Assembly: GCA_014529385.2 (NCBI GenBank)
Contig: CM043962.1
Coordinates: 46,293,098-46,357,097, forward strand
Direction: 5' to 3'
DNA: 64,000 nt
Origin: Adiantum capillus-veneris
Lineage: Eukaryota > Streptophyta > Polypodiopsida > Polypodiales > Pteridaceae
Part shown: piece by piece, positions 45,242 to 54,850 of the stretch
Layout: each line of letters starts with the position of its first letter
Numbering within the stretch: the stretch's first letter is position 1
Made by a program: the position numbers and the translations under genes
The notes under the pieces: model-generated
Told to the model about the DNA's origin: nothing
Databases searched by the model: none
Seen by the model: only the letters and a program-made list of their open reading frames with translations

Positions 45242-48181
45242 CTATGAAGTGTCTGTGGGCGACGCATTGTAGTTGTTTTGGTCATAAGTTCCCAATGCCA
45301 TTGTAGAGCAATGATACAACAGTCTTTCCAATAAAGCTCTTTGTTTGATTGAAGGATTGGTGGTCGGGTTTTGGGTTGGTTTTGGCACTTCGGTAGTAGA
45401 ATCAGTAGATGGATTCTTCTTTACTTTGTTGTTCTTTTTCACAATCCAAATCTGCTTCCGCTTTGCTTGTGCTTGCCACAAACTCTTTGCGACCCAAACG
45501 TGCTTTGTTCTTTGTGTTGATTTCCTCGCTTTGAAATACCTAGGAGTTTCCGTGGATTGTACTGAAGGGAGTTCCTGTTTACAAATCCTTGGGATCCAAA
45601 TTTGCTTGCTATAGCTTTGTGCCGTCATGAAATTCTTTGGAATCCAGATCTGTTTCACTGTCCTTGATTGTCTGGAATCACTCTGTTGTCTGGTATTGAA
45701 GACTCTGTTTTCCACCTTTGTGTTCTCTGGCACAACCTTTTTTGGTCTCCATACCAACTTTGACTCCGTTTTTTCCCAAGGTTGAGCTGTTATATTATTG
45801 CTTGTCTTCCTTATCCAATGTTGAGGGTTCCTCGTCGAAGAGCAATCCAGTTGTATAGAAACTTTTGGTTGCCATTGCTTCTTCTTTTTCTCTGGTTGTT
45901 GTTTACCTTTGTTCTTGGATTCTTCCTTTGGAGTTGGCTCTGCTCCTTTGGTGAACTTAATTGATTGACTTTCACCTTCGTATTTGATAAGCACTGATTT
46001 AGAACTCCAGTCAATCATTGCATTGTATTGCTTCTGCCATGGTTGTCCTAGCAATAATGGATGTTGTGTAGCTTGGTCTTCAACCACGTAAAACATATGA
46101 GGATACACATACTGGTTAATCTGTATATGTAAAACTGTGCATCCGACAGTTTTGATTGAATTCTCAGAGTAACTCTTTAACTCTTGCTTGGCAGTTTGTA
46201 ATTTAGTGTCATTTGTCAATTGTCTATACAAACTGAGTGAAAGTAGGTTAGTTTGAGCTCCTGAATCCAATAGTGCTCTGGCTTTGATTTGGTTGGTTCC
46301 TACTTTGCATTCAATGATGGGTTCTTCTTTGTCATTATCCATTTCTGTTATACTGACTGCGTTTATTCGTATTGCTCCTTCATTGCGCTGTTTCTGACGC
46401 AGTAGTCTTCTTTTCTCCATTCTTTCCTTCGCCTCGGCTTGCGCTTCCTCCACAATCTTTTTCTTTTTCTGGACACGCAGCTTTTCTTGATGTATTTTGA
46501 GAAGCATGTCTTGGGTTAGCGGCAAAAGATACTTTTTCACTCTGCATCCACTAATCCAATTGGGCATTTCTTCTCCGTCTAATGTAGCAAGCTTGACGGC
46601 TCCACTTGGTGATAGATCTTTAATCACCAGAGGTCCCATCCCTCGCTTTTTAAGCTTCTTAGCATGCTGTTTCAGAGTGTAAACTAGGACATAGTCCCCA
46701 ACCTTAAACTCTTTAGTCCGCACATGCTTATCAAAAAATTCCTTTTGTCGCCTTTTTTGAGCGTAGATAGAAGCTACTGCTTTTAGGCGAAGCTCGTCTA
46801 GCTTTTCCAGGTCATCTATTCTATCAGAAAGCTCGTGCCCTGTCCACTCTAGATCCTTAGCCACCCTTAAGGTTGAAATCAAGAATTCTATTGGTAAGAT
46901 AGCATTTAGCCCAAAAACCATGTTATATGGGGTCGTTCCTATTGATGTTTTATATGCTACCCTATATGCCCATAATGTTGAATGCAACTTCTGGTCCCAG
47001 TCAGTTCTCGACTCAGATACAATCTTCGTAAGGACCGTGCATATGGTTTTGTTTGTTGCTTCAGCTTGTCCGTTTGCTTGTGGATGATACGGGGCTGATT
47101 TCCTATGGATTACCATGAATTCATCTAGAAGGATCTCTATCACTTCATTTATAAAATGTGTGCCTCGATCACTCACAATTTCTATTGGCAATCCATATCG
47201 TACAAAGACGTATTCATATAGAAATTGTGCCGTGGTCCTGGCATCTGCTTTTTGAGTTGCCTTTGCTTCGACCCACTTTGTTAGATAGTCTGTAGCCACA
47301 ACGATGTATTGTGCATGAGTCTTATATGCAGGAGGTGAAATGGGTCCGACATAATCAATCCCCCATTTTGCAAAAGCTCTTGCCCCCATCATTGGTCTAA
47401 GCGGCATATCATCTCTTTTAAGTGGTACTTTGGTCCGCTGACAGTCATCACACCGTTTAACGTATTCCTCAGCGTCCATATGTAATGTTGGCCACCATAT
47501 TCCTGCGGCTAAGACAAGTTTTGCTGTCTTATCACCTGAGAAATGGCCTCCACCTACTCCTCCATGAGCTTGCTCCAGGATTATCACATACTCAGACTCT
47601 GATGCGCAAATCCTAAGCTGGTTGTCTTTACCTCTCTTATAGAGTTGATCTCCTATTAAAGCGTAATCTCTAGCTTCTGTCTCTACAGATTTCTGACGAG
47701 CTTTTGACGTTCCTTCTGGGAAAGTTCTATTTGTGAGATATTCAACAATATACTGACTCCATTCCGGAGCGATCATTATCTGATATAATGTCGAATACTC
47801 TGCTGGCGGTTTTGATGAACATACAATACATACAGTGACATATTCATGTACGCTTTCTTTCATTCCTGGCCAATAGACTCCCAATTGTAACAAATTCCTA
47901 TATGTGTTCCTTCTTGAACAATGAAATGCACATTCCTGAACATGTGCTTCGCGCAGATATATATTATATTCCTCAGGATTGATGCATAGTCGTAAAACAT
48001 GATCATTTCCCAATTGATACAACCTTCCTGCAACCAATTGAAGATTCTTGGATTGCTGAATAGCAATATGTTTCTGGTTGTATTCTCTTCTATCAAACTC
48101 TCCTCCATAGGTTAATAGGCTAACGACATTTTGAGACCACTTCGGTATCATTTCTATGTTGAACAAGTACGCGTCTGGCAT
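45242..48181 (-). CDS. Element D integrase with duplicated H2C2 module, second retropepsin-like domain and W-motif repeats
   Basis: 979 codons. Residues about 1-121 and 130-247 are two copies of one module: linker (MIPKWSQNVVSLL / MIAPEWSQYIVEYL), LYQLGNDHVLRLC / LYKRGKDNQLRIC, then H-x6-H ... C-x2-C (HVQECAFH...CIVC and HGGVGGGH...CDDC). The integrase core has WGIDYVGPISPP, VSDRGTHFINEVIE and NGQAEATNK (D, D, E intact), then a GP-type C-terminal module (RGMGPLVIKDLSPSGAVKLA). At residues about 615-735 a retropepsin fold is evident: RALLDSGAQTNLLSLSLYRQ, then HPLLLGQPWQKQYNAMIDW. The tail has five W motifs (KLVWRPKKV, KQIWIPKNF, KQIWIPRIC, KHVWVAKSL, KQIWIVKKN). The ATG used is internal: the frame continues upstream as DPIGVDDDMPDAYLF from RNase H after a one-base frameshift near 48205. 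Confidence 0.92.
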   Translation of the reverse strand: MPDAYLFNIEMIPKWSQNVVSLLTYGGEFDRREYNQKHIAIQQSKNLQLVAGRLYQLGNDHVLRLCINPEEYNIYLREAHVQECAFHCSRRNTYRNLLQLGVYWPGMKESVHEYVTVCIVCSSKPPAEYSTLYQIMIAPEWSQYIVEYLTNRTFPEGTSKARQKSVETEARDYALIGDQLYKRGKDNQLRICASESEYVIILEQAHGGVGGGHFSGDKTAKLVLAAGIWWPTLHMDAEEYVKRCDDCQRTKVPLKRDDMPLRPMMGARAFAKWGIDYVGPISPPAYKTHAQYIVVATDYLTKWVEAKATQKADARTTAQFLYEYVFVRYGLPIEIVSDRGTHFINEVIEILLDEFMVIHRKSAPYHPQANGQAEATNKTICTVLTKIVSESRTDWDQKLHSTLWAYRVAYKTSIGTTPYNMVFGLNAILPIEFLISTLRVAKDLEWTGHELSDRIDDLEKLDELRLKAVASIYAQKRRQKEFFDKHVRTKEFKVGDYVLVYTLKQHAKKLKKRGMGPLVIKDLSPSGAVKLATLDGEEMPNWISGCRVKKYLLPLTQDMLLKIHQEKLRVQKKKKIVEEAQAEAKERMEKRRLLRQKQRNEGAIRINAVSITEMDNDKEEPIIECKVGTNQIKARALLDSGAQTNLLSLSLYRQLTNDTKLQTAKQELKSYSENSIKTVGCTVLHIQINQYVYPHMFYVVEDQATQHPLLLGQPWQKQYNAMIDWSSKSVLIKYEGESQSIKFTKGAEPTPKEESKNKGKQQPEKKKKQWQPKVSIQLDCSSTRNPQHWIRKTSNNITAQPWEKTESKLVWRPKKVVPENTKVENRVFNTRQQSDSRQSRTVKQIWIPKNFMTAQSYSKQIWIPRICKQELPSVQSTETPRYFKARKSTQRTKHVWVAKSLWQAQAKRKQIWIVKKNNKVKKNPSTDSTTEVPKPTQNPTTNPSIKQRALLERLLYHCSTMALGTYDQNNYNASPTDTS

Positions 48182-48195
48182 GTCGTCATCTACTC

Positions 48196-50094
48196 CTATA
48201 GGGTCTTCCCATTCGTCAATCGCGAAAGATGATCAGCTCTAAGATGTGTTTTTCCTTTCTTTACTACTACCGTGAAGTCGAATTCCAGTAAGATAATGAA
48301 CCATCTCACTATTCTCCCGGTATTGCATGGTTTATTCACTAGGTAGAGCAAGGCTTGGTGATCCGTAAAAAACACAAACTTGTTGGCTAGAAGATAATGC
48401 CGAAATTTCTTCACAGCATATATCATTCCTAATCCCTCTCGCTCTGTTGTGGTGTAATTCTTCTCTGCATTGTTGAGCTGTCGACTGGCGTAACAGATAG
48501 GAAAATCCATGTTTCCTTCTTCTGGCTGAGCCAGAATGCATCCTATTGCATATGCCGAAGCATCTATATGCACATGGAATATCTTCTCCCAATCTGGTGA
48601 TTTCAAGACTGGAGCAGTAATGAGTGCCTCTTTCAATTTCTTGAATGATTCCTCACACTCCTCTGTCCATTCAAAGTTCACTATTAGCCTGTAAAGTGGT
48701 TGGCCTATTATAGCGTACATGTAAATGAATCGTCTATAATATCCGCAATGTCCCATAAAGCTCTGTACTTGTTTCGCATTGGTTGGTCTAGGCATATCCA
48801 CTATAACTTTTATCTTCTCTAAATCCGTGGATATTCCGTTTTGTGAGACAATATGTCCCAGAATTCTGCCCTGTCGGACCATAAACACACATTTCTCAGG
48901 ATTGAGACAAATGCGATATGTCCTACATTTCTCAAATACTTTTCTTAGGTGTTCTAGATGCTCATCTCTCAGAAGAGAATGTACACATAAGTCATCCATG
49001 TATATTTCTAGAAACAACCTTAAGTATTCTTTGAAAGCATGCGTCATCAGCCTCTGGAAGGTTGCGGGAGCATTGGTTAGACCAAAAGGCATAACCCGAT
49101 AAGCATAAATTCCCCACTCCGTTGCAAAAGCTGTTTTATGTTGATCTTCCGGTGCTATGGCTAGCTGGTTATATCCTGAAAAACCATCAAGAAAGGAGTA
49201 TGCTGTTTTCCCTGATACACGCTCTAGAACATGATCAGTTATCGGCAGGGGATAATTGTCCCTGATTGTTGCAGCATTCACTTTCTTTAAGTTGACACAC
49301 ACTCGGAGTTTTCCGTTCTTCTTGGGTACCACCACAATCGGAGATACCCAATCGGTGTGTTCAATCTCGTATATGAATTCAGCTTCCATTAGCTTATCTA
49401 TCTCTTCTTTGATTCGCTTAGCAAACGTATCATTATATGTGTATGGTCTCTGTCTGCTAGGCTTTGCGTCTTGTTTTAGTGGGATTGTGTGTTGGCATAT
49501 CGATGGGTCAACTCCCTTTAAGTCCTTATAAGACCATGCAAACACATCCCTGTACTCTCTGAGAAGACTCAAAAGTCTCTCTTCCTCGCCTGGAGACAAA
49601 TCTGTGGCTATGTACACCGGTCTAGGTGTCTCACCTGGAGCTGCTAAATCAACTTTTTTTGCATCCTCCGGTCCGTCATAAGATTCGTTCTCCCTTCTCT
49701 CTCGAATAGGTTGGGTTAATACCACCTTCCTATCCTCTATTGTGAATTTCCTGTAGTGAGAGGGAACATCCATGTTTTCCTTGATTTTGGCGTTTTCGTC
49801 CTCTCCACTCTCAATTTCTGTCGTCCAAACTTCTTTCAGAGTTTTCTTGAGCTCTCTGTACTTGTTTCTACGTTCTAACTTGGACTCCGTGTGTTCTCTG
49901 TTGCGCTTGTTCTTTTCTGATTTTTCTGTTTCAGTTTTCGTTCCATTCCTTTGAACTTGATTTCTTGAGCTTCTTTTGTCTTTTCGTAAGCTCTTTTGAT
50001 CATTGCCTCTCATTCTTCCAGAAATCTTGTCCTTAACACAATCTTCCGCCTTTACTAGCATTAGGAATTGATTTTTTCCTCTTATTCTAGGCAT
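48196..50094 (-). CDS. Element D reverse transcriptase and RNase H
   Basis: 632 codons. An N-terminal basic region precedes [81 protein letters not shown], and an intact active site LEIYMDDLCVHS. RNase H follows with FHVHIDASAYAIGCILAQ, TTEREGLGMIYAVKKFRHYL, FFTDHQALLYLVN and RADHLSR (D, E, D, D). The domains copy element RNA into DNA and remove the RNA strand. The start overlaps the end of the protease ORF by 13 nt (ATGCCTAGAATAA). The ORF closes early at a frameshift relative to integrase. Confidence 0.93.
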   Translation of the reverse strand: MPRIRGKNQFLMLVKAEDCVKDKISGRMRGNDQKSLRKDKRSSRNQVQRNGTKTETEKSEKNKRNREHTESKLERRNKYRELKKTLKEVWTTEIESGEDENAKIKENMDVPSHYRKFTIEDRKVVLTQPIRERRENESYDGPEDAKKVDLAAPGETPRPVYIATDLSPGEEERLLSLLREYRDVFAWSYKDLKGVDPSICQHTIPLKQDAKPSRQRPYTYNDTFAKRIKEEIDKLMEAEFIYEIEHTDWVSPIVVVPKKNGKLRVCVNLKKVNAATIRDNYPLPITDHVLERVSGKTAYSFLDGFSGYNQLAIAPEDQHKTAFATEWGIYAYRVMPFGLTNAPATFQRLMTHAFKEYLRLFLEIYMDDLCVHSLLRDEHLEHLRKVFEKCRTYRICLNPEKCVFMVRQGRILGHIVSQNGISTDLEKIKVIVDMPRPTNAKQVQSFMGHCGYYRRFIYMYAIIGQPLYRLIVNFEWTEECEESFKKLKEALITAPVLKSPDWEKIFHVHIDASAYAIGCILAQPEEGNMDFPICYASRQLNNAEKNYTTTEREGLGMIYAVKKFRHYLLANKFVFFTDHQALLYLVNKPCNTGRIVRWFIILLEFDFTVVVKKGKTHLRADHLSRLTNGKTL

Positions 50095-51767
50095 CGGATT
50101 GGTTCTAACCCCTTTGTTTTTCTCTTTGCTCTATAGCGTTTCTGGCGTTGTTTAGTTTGGTTCGGAAAATCATAAAATCGGACATCCGTTATAGTTTCTT
50201 CGTTTCCGCTTGAATTGTCCGTTGACTCGTTGTCTGCTTCATTTCCCCACTCTGGATGATCGGGAATGTCGTGAAACACCTCTTCTTCATCTTCCTTTTC
50301 CAGTGTATCGTTCTTTTCAGTTTCTTTTTCGAGTACAGTTCTCAACATGAAGTACGGAACCACGTCGTACCCGTCCTTGTCGCAAAATTTTGTTGTGGGA
50401 CCATCCGGAATTGCACAAACATCTAGGGTTGCTAGAATGTGTGTCCATTCTAATGGTTCAAGCGTGTCCTCTGGAAAGGGTTCTCCTATATAAGTTTCGT
50501 CTTCGATAGCCCTTTCTAAAACATATTCTTCTCGCCTCAGACTTCCACATTTCGAGGCTCCACACATCCATAACTCCTTGGGCTTACCTAACCAAGCTGG
50601 AAATTCGGATCCCGCCAAAGTAGCTGAATCAAACTCCTCTACCGGTGTTCGGTTCACATCTTTGTAGCTATGGTCTTTCAGGTTCACACGTGTAGTGGTT
50701 TCCATATTTCTCAGGTATATGTGATCGTAGCCCCAATCCTGGACCATTTTCAACTGTCTCATGAATGGTCTTCCCAGTATGATATCATAGTTATTCTCCT
50801 TGCCAAAATCGACAATAGCAAAAGTATGTTCGTATTCAATGCCGCAAGAAGTCACTACGACTTTCTCTAATAACCCCATAGGTTTCTCCATGTGTCCATC
50901 TGCTAATTGGAGTTTCAACCTAGTCTTCCTTATTGCTGGTTTCCCCCATTTTTTCCAGATTTCTTTTGTAGCAATGGCTACCCCAGCTCCGCTGTCTAGT
51001 ATTGCCATCGTGTTCACTCCTTGGAATTCAACTGGTAAGGTTGTATTCCCCTCTTCACCTTCGCAATACTCTCCGACCTTGTTTAAGGGTACAGGCTTAG
51101 CGTTCTTTTGTGGTTTGCTCAGCTCTTGTATACCCTCTTGCAGTCTCGATGTTGGGTCTTTTATCCCAAATTTCTCCAAGCATTTTCCTACAGTGGTCCA
51201 CATATGTGGTCTTAGCCTCAAAAGCTCAGCTAGAGTGATAGTGCATGTCACTGGTGTTGACAAGATCTCTATCAATCCTTGCGAGTCCATGACTTTTTCT
51301 GATGAGATTCTTCGTGAGGGAAGTGCTCTAATCTCGGATTTTGCTTCATACTCTCCTAAGTATGAAGGTAAGGTATTCAGTGAATGAGGTTTGCTCTCCA
51401 TTGTTCTAACAGAGCCCCCATCTCCCCAGTAAGATTGCAGATCCAAGTCCACTTGAGATCCTGCCTCAAATTCCACTATGGGAGGATTCCTGATGTCCTT
51501 TTCCCAATTTGTCTGATTAGCTTGGCAACTTAGCTCGTTTGCAAAGTTTGCCTCTCTCACTTGTTTCCAAAATTCATTGTAATCCTCATCTCTTCCGTAA
51601 GACCTCTGTATGACTGGATGAAAACTCTCTATCTCCTGATCGGTTGTGTTCAATACTATGTGGTCATCCTTGTGTGTATTTTCAGGCCTTTGTGCACTGG
51701 GAGTCTTTTCAGCTACCCGTGAAATGATAGTCTCTTGCTGAATTGGATTTTCCGTTTCACAATTCAT
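50082..51767 (-). CDS. Element D aspartic protease ORF
   Basis: 561 codons. The retropepsin core at residues about 255-345 reads VNTMAILDSGAGVAIATKEI ... LQLADGHMEKPMGLL ... FAIVDFGKENNYDIILGRPF: intact DSGA and ILGRPF motifs. Flanking regions are acidic and unrecognised. The ORF begins at an ATG overlapping the gag stop by 11 nt and in a different frame, and ends overlapping the RT ORF. Reinitiation or frameshifting could express it; alternatively these are mutations in a once continuous frame. Confidence 0.9.
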   Translation of the reverse strand: MNCETENPIQQETIISRVAEKTPSAQRPENTHKDDHIVLNTTDQEIESFHPVIQRSYGRDEDYNEFWKQVREANFANELSCQANQTNWEKDIRNPPIVEFEAGSQVDLDLQSYWGDGGSVRTMESKPHSLNTLPSYLGEYEAKSEIRALPSRRISSEKVMDSQGLIEILSTPVTCTITLAELLRLRPHMWTTVGKCLEKFGIKDPTSRLQEGIQELSKPQKNAKPVPLNKVGEYCEGEEGNTTLPVEFQGVNTMAILDSGAGVAIATKEIWKKWGKPAIRKTRLKLQLADGHMEKPMGLLEKVVVTSCGIEYEHTFAIVDFGKENNYDIILGRPFMRQLKMVQDWGYDHIYLRNMETTTRVNLKDHSYKDVNRTPVEEFDSATLAGSEFPAWLGKPKELWMCGASKCGSLRREEYVLERAIEDETYIGEPFPEDTLEPLEWTHILATLDVCAIPDGPTTKFCDKDGYDVVPYFMLRTVLEKETEKNDTLEKEDEEEVFHDIPDHPEWGNEADNESTDNSSGNEETITDVRFYDFPNQTKQRQKRYRAKRKTKGLEPIRCLE

Positions 51768-53079
51768 TGTTTCTCTTTGGTGGTTCTAATAAGGCTTGTG
51801 CAGTCTCGATCATTCTCTGGCACATTTCAAGTCTCTGCTTTTCCAATTCCGCGTTTGGGTATGTCATCCACCTCTGTTCTTGTGTTTGGTTGTTCTTTAA
51901 CCTAGCTTCGTAAGCTCTCATCAGTGCGTCCAATGGTTCGTGTACTTTGTCAACTAGCACTGATCCCCCTGAGCTTAAGCTCGTTGTTTCTTTGATACTC
52001 TTTTGTTTTGTTCTTTCCGGGCTCATCTCTCGTTTCCCGTTTTGACTCTCAAGTTTTTCTAATCTATCTTTAGTTCGCTTTAGTTTCTCAGCCAGAATAG
52101 CGTCTTCACGTTCTTTTCTCAACTTCATGCGTGCTTTTCTAGCTTTCCATGTGTTTCTCTGACTCCGCGGTCCTTGACTAACCACTTCAGTCGCTAACTT
52201 TCCATTCTCAGGTTCTCTAGTGGTTTTCTTAGCTTGAGCTCTAGTAACAACTTGCGTTGGTATCAGAGTTTCATTTTCAGACCCACTGCTGGTAGGAATA
52301 GTTTCTAGCATATTCAATGTCGTCTTTTGCACTTTGTTTGGATTCTTTGAACAATCCTCAATGAAGTGAGTAACCCCACACTCAGTGCAATAAGCGTTAA
52401 TTCTAATGATTTCCGTATGTGGACAAACATTCATCAGATGGTCACCTCCACACTTGTAACAGGGTCCTAGTGCTGGTCTTGGTCCCACTTGATTCGTCCT
52501 TTGTGGATAGGATGGTCTTTGTCCTGTTAACCCTCCATGAGCTATGAACATCAATGTTCTTGCGTCCAAATTGTATCTCTCTTCATCAGAAGCACTTGTA
52601 ACTGTTGGTGTTCCAACATTCCCAATCATGCCCCATGGTTCTGGTTGTTTGGGTTCTTCTGGTGGGTAATACACAGTTGGAGACATGTGTGCACCAGATT
52701 CTTCATAATAGGCTTGAACAGGCACTAAGGCTTGTTCTTCCTGATTCTCTAAGGTTGGTGCATATCTAATGCCCACTGGTCTTGCTCCTGGTAAAGGTGG
52801 TTGTTGTCCCAATACCGGTTGCGGTCTTTCTATCCCCATAGGTCCTGGTACATTTCCCGTTGGGTATCGAGGTACTGGATGTACCTGAGGTGGTGCTAAT
52901 TGAGCAGGAGGTGCATACTGACGCTCCCTTACATACCCTTTGTTGTAATAGCACTCCTCTGTTGGATGGTTTGTCCATTTTTGTTCAATAGCACACCATT
53001 TCAGTGGTTTTGGCAATGGTTTTTGGTATGGTGCCATCCTTTTTAGAGCATCTTCTATCATTTGCTCTACATTTGGCAT
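51757..53079 (-). CDS. Element D gag C-terminal part (nucleocapsid)
   Basis: 440 codons. Proline/glutamine-rich first half (APPQVHPVPRYPTGNVPGPM), then two zinc-knuckle-like motifs: CYKCGGDHLMNVC and CTECGVTHFIEDC (both CX2CX4HX4C). A basic tail follows (RNTWKARKARMKLRKERE). It should bind element RNA. It is the continuation of the gag at 53372-54850, separated by two frameshifts; the frame upstream (SSSSSVASETTTKKNVQ) is open past the first ATG. Confidence 0.9.
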   Translation of the reverse strand: MPNVEQMIEDALKRMAPYQKPLPKPLKWCAIEQKWTNHPTEECYYNKGYVRERQYAPPAQLAPPQVHPVPRYPTGNVPGPMGIERPQPVLGQQPPLPGARPVGIRYAPTLENQEEQALVPVQAYYEESGAHMSPTVYYPPEEPKQPEPWGMIGNVGTPTVTSASDEERYNLDARTLMFIAHGGLTGQRPSYPQRTNQVGPRPALGPCYKCGGDHLMNVCPHTEIIRINAYCTECGVTHFIEDCSKNPNKVQKTTLNMLETIPTSSGSENETLIPTQVVTRAQAKKTTREPENGKLATEVVSQGPRSQRNTWKARKARMKLRKEREDAILAEKLKRTKDRLEKLESQNGKREMSPERTKQKSIKETTSLSSGGSVLVDKVHEPLDALMRAYEARLKNNQTQEQRWMTYPNAELEKQRLEMCQRMIETAQALLEPPKRNNEL

Positions 53080-53120
53080 GGTTGTTGTTTGAACATTCTT
53101 TTTAGTGGTAGTCTCGCTCG

Positions 53121-53375
53121 CTACGGAGGAAGAGCTACTGGATGCAAAATCTGTATCGCTGACACCTCTCCATAAACCGTACAGTTATCCACTAAGTACA
53201 ATGCTTCTCTCGTTACTTGCTCGAAACTTGTACAAGCTTTCAAGTGCAAGTCCTTCTTGAGAGTGTCGTTTCTCAATCCTTCAATAAAGAGAACAGATAG
53301 TCTGTCATCTTGTGGTCGTTCACGTACTGGACATCTCTCAATGTATTGTTTGAAGCGAAGTGAAGCTTCCTTCAC
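53121..53375 (-). CDS. Element D gag middle fragment (capsid end)
   Basis: 84 codons (EASLRFKQYIERCPVRER, LSVLFIEGLRNDTLKKDLHL) that complete the gag capsid domain begun upstream. It is separated by a one-base change in an A run near 53385 and by another frame change near 53155 before the nucleocapsid ORF. Confidence 0.85.
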   Translation of the reverse strand: MKEASLRFKQYIERCPVRERPQDDRLSVLFIEGLRNDTLKKDLHLKACTSFEQVTREALYLVDNCTVYGEVSAIQILHPVALPP

Positions 53376-54850
53376 TTTTTGTGTTCTCTCTGTTTAAAAG
53401 CATATATTTGTGAGACCGTATTGTGCTTAATCCATCTTTTTGAGAATTCCTCAGCAAACTCTCTTAGCAAATGGTCAATGTCATGGAATCCCCCTCTGTT
53501 TAGTGGTTGAAACCATGTCAATGCCGTACCTTCTAGAGTAAGACCAAATCCCTCGTATTGTGTATGGAAATCTGTTATCTGCTCAGCTCTTAAGACTTGC
53601 TTAAAGAGTGACACATGTGCATACGGATCTCCTGAACCACCATACTTCTTTGGCATACACTTGGCTACTTGAGATGGTCTCATACGTCTATCGTCTGCTA
53701 CCAATCTCATTGCTCCTGTGTCCCGGCTAAAGCTTTCTCTAACATCATGGACTTCATCGGTTACCCTTGTCGGTTCCCCTGCCCTGAGTCTACTACTAGG
53801 AGGTAAATGTGATGGTTCCGCTGCGAACCTTGGACCTGGAGTGGTATACATGAGGATTGGAACTGCACTACCTCGATTCGTATCCATTGACTCTCTCGAA
53901 TGTAATGATCCCATTGGTCCGGGCTTCGAGTACTGAGGTTGACTGAAAGAGTCAGCAACCTGAGTTCTTTGTCCTCCTGTTGTCATTGGGTTTTGCACTC
54001 CATTTGTTGGTGCTGGTCTTTGTGAGCTAGAAGTAACATAATACTGATGTAGTGGTCCCCCAAAATATGTATATCCTTCTAATTCTTTCTTGCCCATTGT
54101 TGAGTATTGCCTCCCATACTTGCCGTAAGCGGCAATTTTCACTTCCGATCCCTCTGTGTAGGTAAAGACATAAAGTCTTTTTTGGTCTGTCAACTCTCCG
54201 GTGTAGGGTTCTTCACATCTATAATAGAGATCTTGTTCCCCATTATTATATTTGTATAGCCCCACATAGATGTTATCAGTGTTGATCCTTGTAGTTTCAT
54301 TCTCTCTTCTTAACCTCGCATCAGGGAAGTTCATTATTGGTGCTTTCTCCTCAAGTTCTTCATCAACTTTGGCTTTGGTGCCCATCAATCCCCACTTATC
54401 CACAATGTTAGGGTTTAGGACTACCAAGTACATGGTACCCTCATCATCTAGATATCTATCTCCGCTATAGCTCACAGGCACTAAGTCCTTGAACTCACTA
54501 GGTCTATCTTCTATCTTTACACAATAGCGGTCCATTCCATCTTTGTAGATCTTGGCACCTTGCTCATTGTCGTACTGGTATTTTATGAACAATAGCTTCA
54601 TTGTGGCGGAAGGGTTTGATGATCCTGCTGCCATATTTTCTCTGTTGTTCAGGTTCAAGTGTTCCAAGTGTTCGGTGAAAATCTCGTAAGATCTCTCCGA
54701 AGAAGTATCAGAAACACTTCCTTCAAAGATCGGCTCTAATGGTTGCACCCAACTTTGGTTTACACTTCCCTCGGTTGATATGACACTTGCTTGTTCCCCT
54801 TGTTTTGGTTGGTTATTCTGGAGATTCCTGCCCGATCTCAAATTCATCAA
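53372..54850 (-). CDS. Element D gag N-terminal part
   Basis: 492 codons from MMNLRSGRNLQ. Contains MKLLFIKYQYDNEQGAKIYK, YVGLYKYNNGEQDLYYRCEE, TYFGGPLHQYYVT and a capsid start (QVAKCMPKKYGGSGDPYAHV, ALTWFQPLNRGGFHDID, FSKRWIKHNTVSQIYAFKQR). The middle block of about 150 residues before the capsid is shared with the B remnant at 8878-10150 but not with C. The start is chosen because the LRSG N-terminus is also found in element C. The ORF closes at a frameshift into the next fragment. Confidence 0.92.
   Translation of the reverse strand: MMNLRSGRNLQNNQPKQGEQASVISTEGSVNQSWVQPLEPIFEGSVSDTSSERSYEIFTEHLEHLNLNNRENMAAGSSNPSATMKLLFIKYQYDNEQGAKIYKDGMDRYCVKIEDRPSEFKDLVPVSYSGDRYLDDEGTMYLVVLNPNIVDKWGLMGTKAKVDEELEEKAPIMNFPDARLRRENETTRINTDNIYVGLYKYNNGEQDLYYRCEEPYTGELTDQKRLYVFTYTEGSEVKIAAYGKYGRQYSTMGKKELEGYTYFGGPLHQYYVTSSSQRPAPTNGVQNPMTTGGQRTQVADSFSQPQYSKPGPMGSLHSRESMDTNRGSAVPILMYTTPGPRFAAEPSHLPPSSRLRAGEPTRVTDEVHDVRESFSRDTGAMRLVADDRRMRPSQVAKCMPKKYGGSGDPYAHVSLFKQVLRAEQITDFHTQYEGFGLTLEGTALTWFQPLNRGGFHDIDHLLREFAEEFSKRWIKHNTVSQIYAFKQREHKK

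Noticed and set aside
50800-51387. 195-codon plus-strand ORF opposite the D protease
   Set aside because: Antisense to a clearly conserved protease; its composition mirrors the coding strand.
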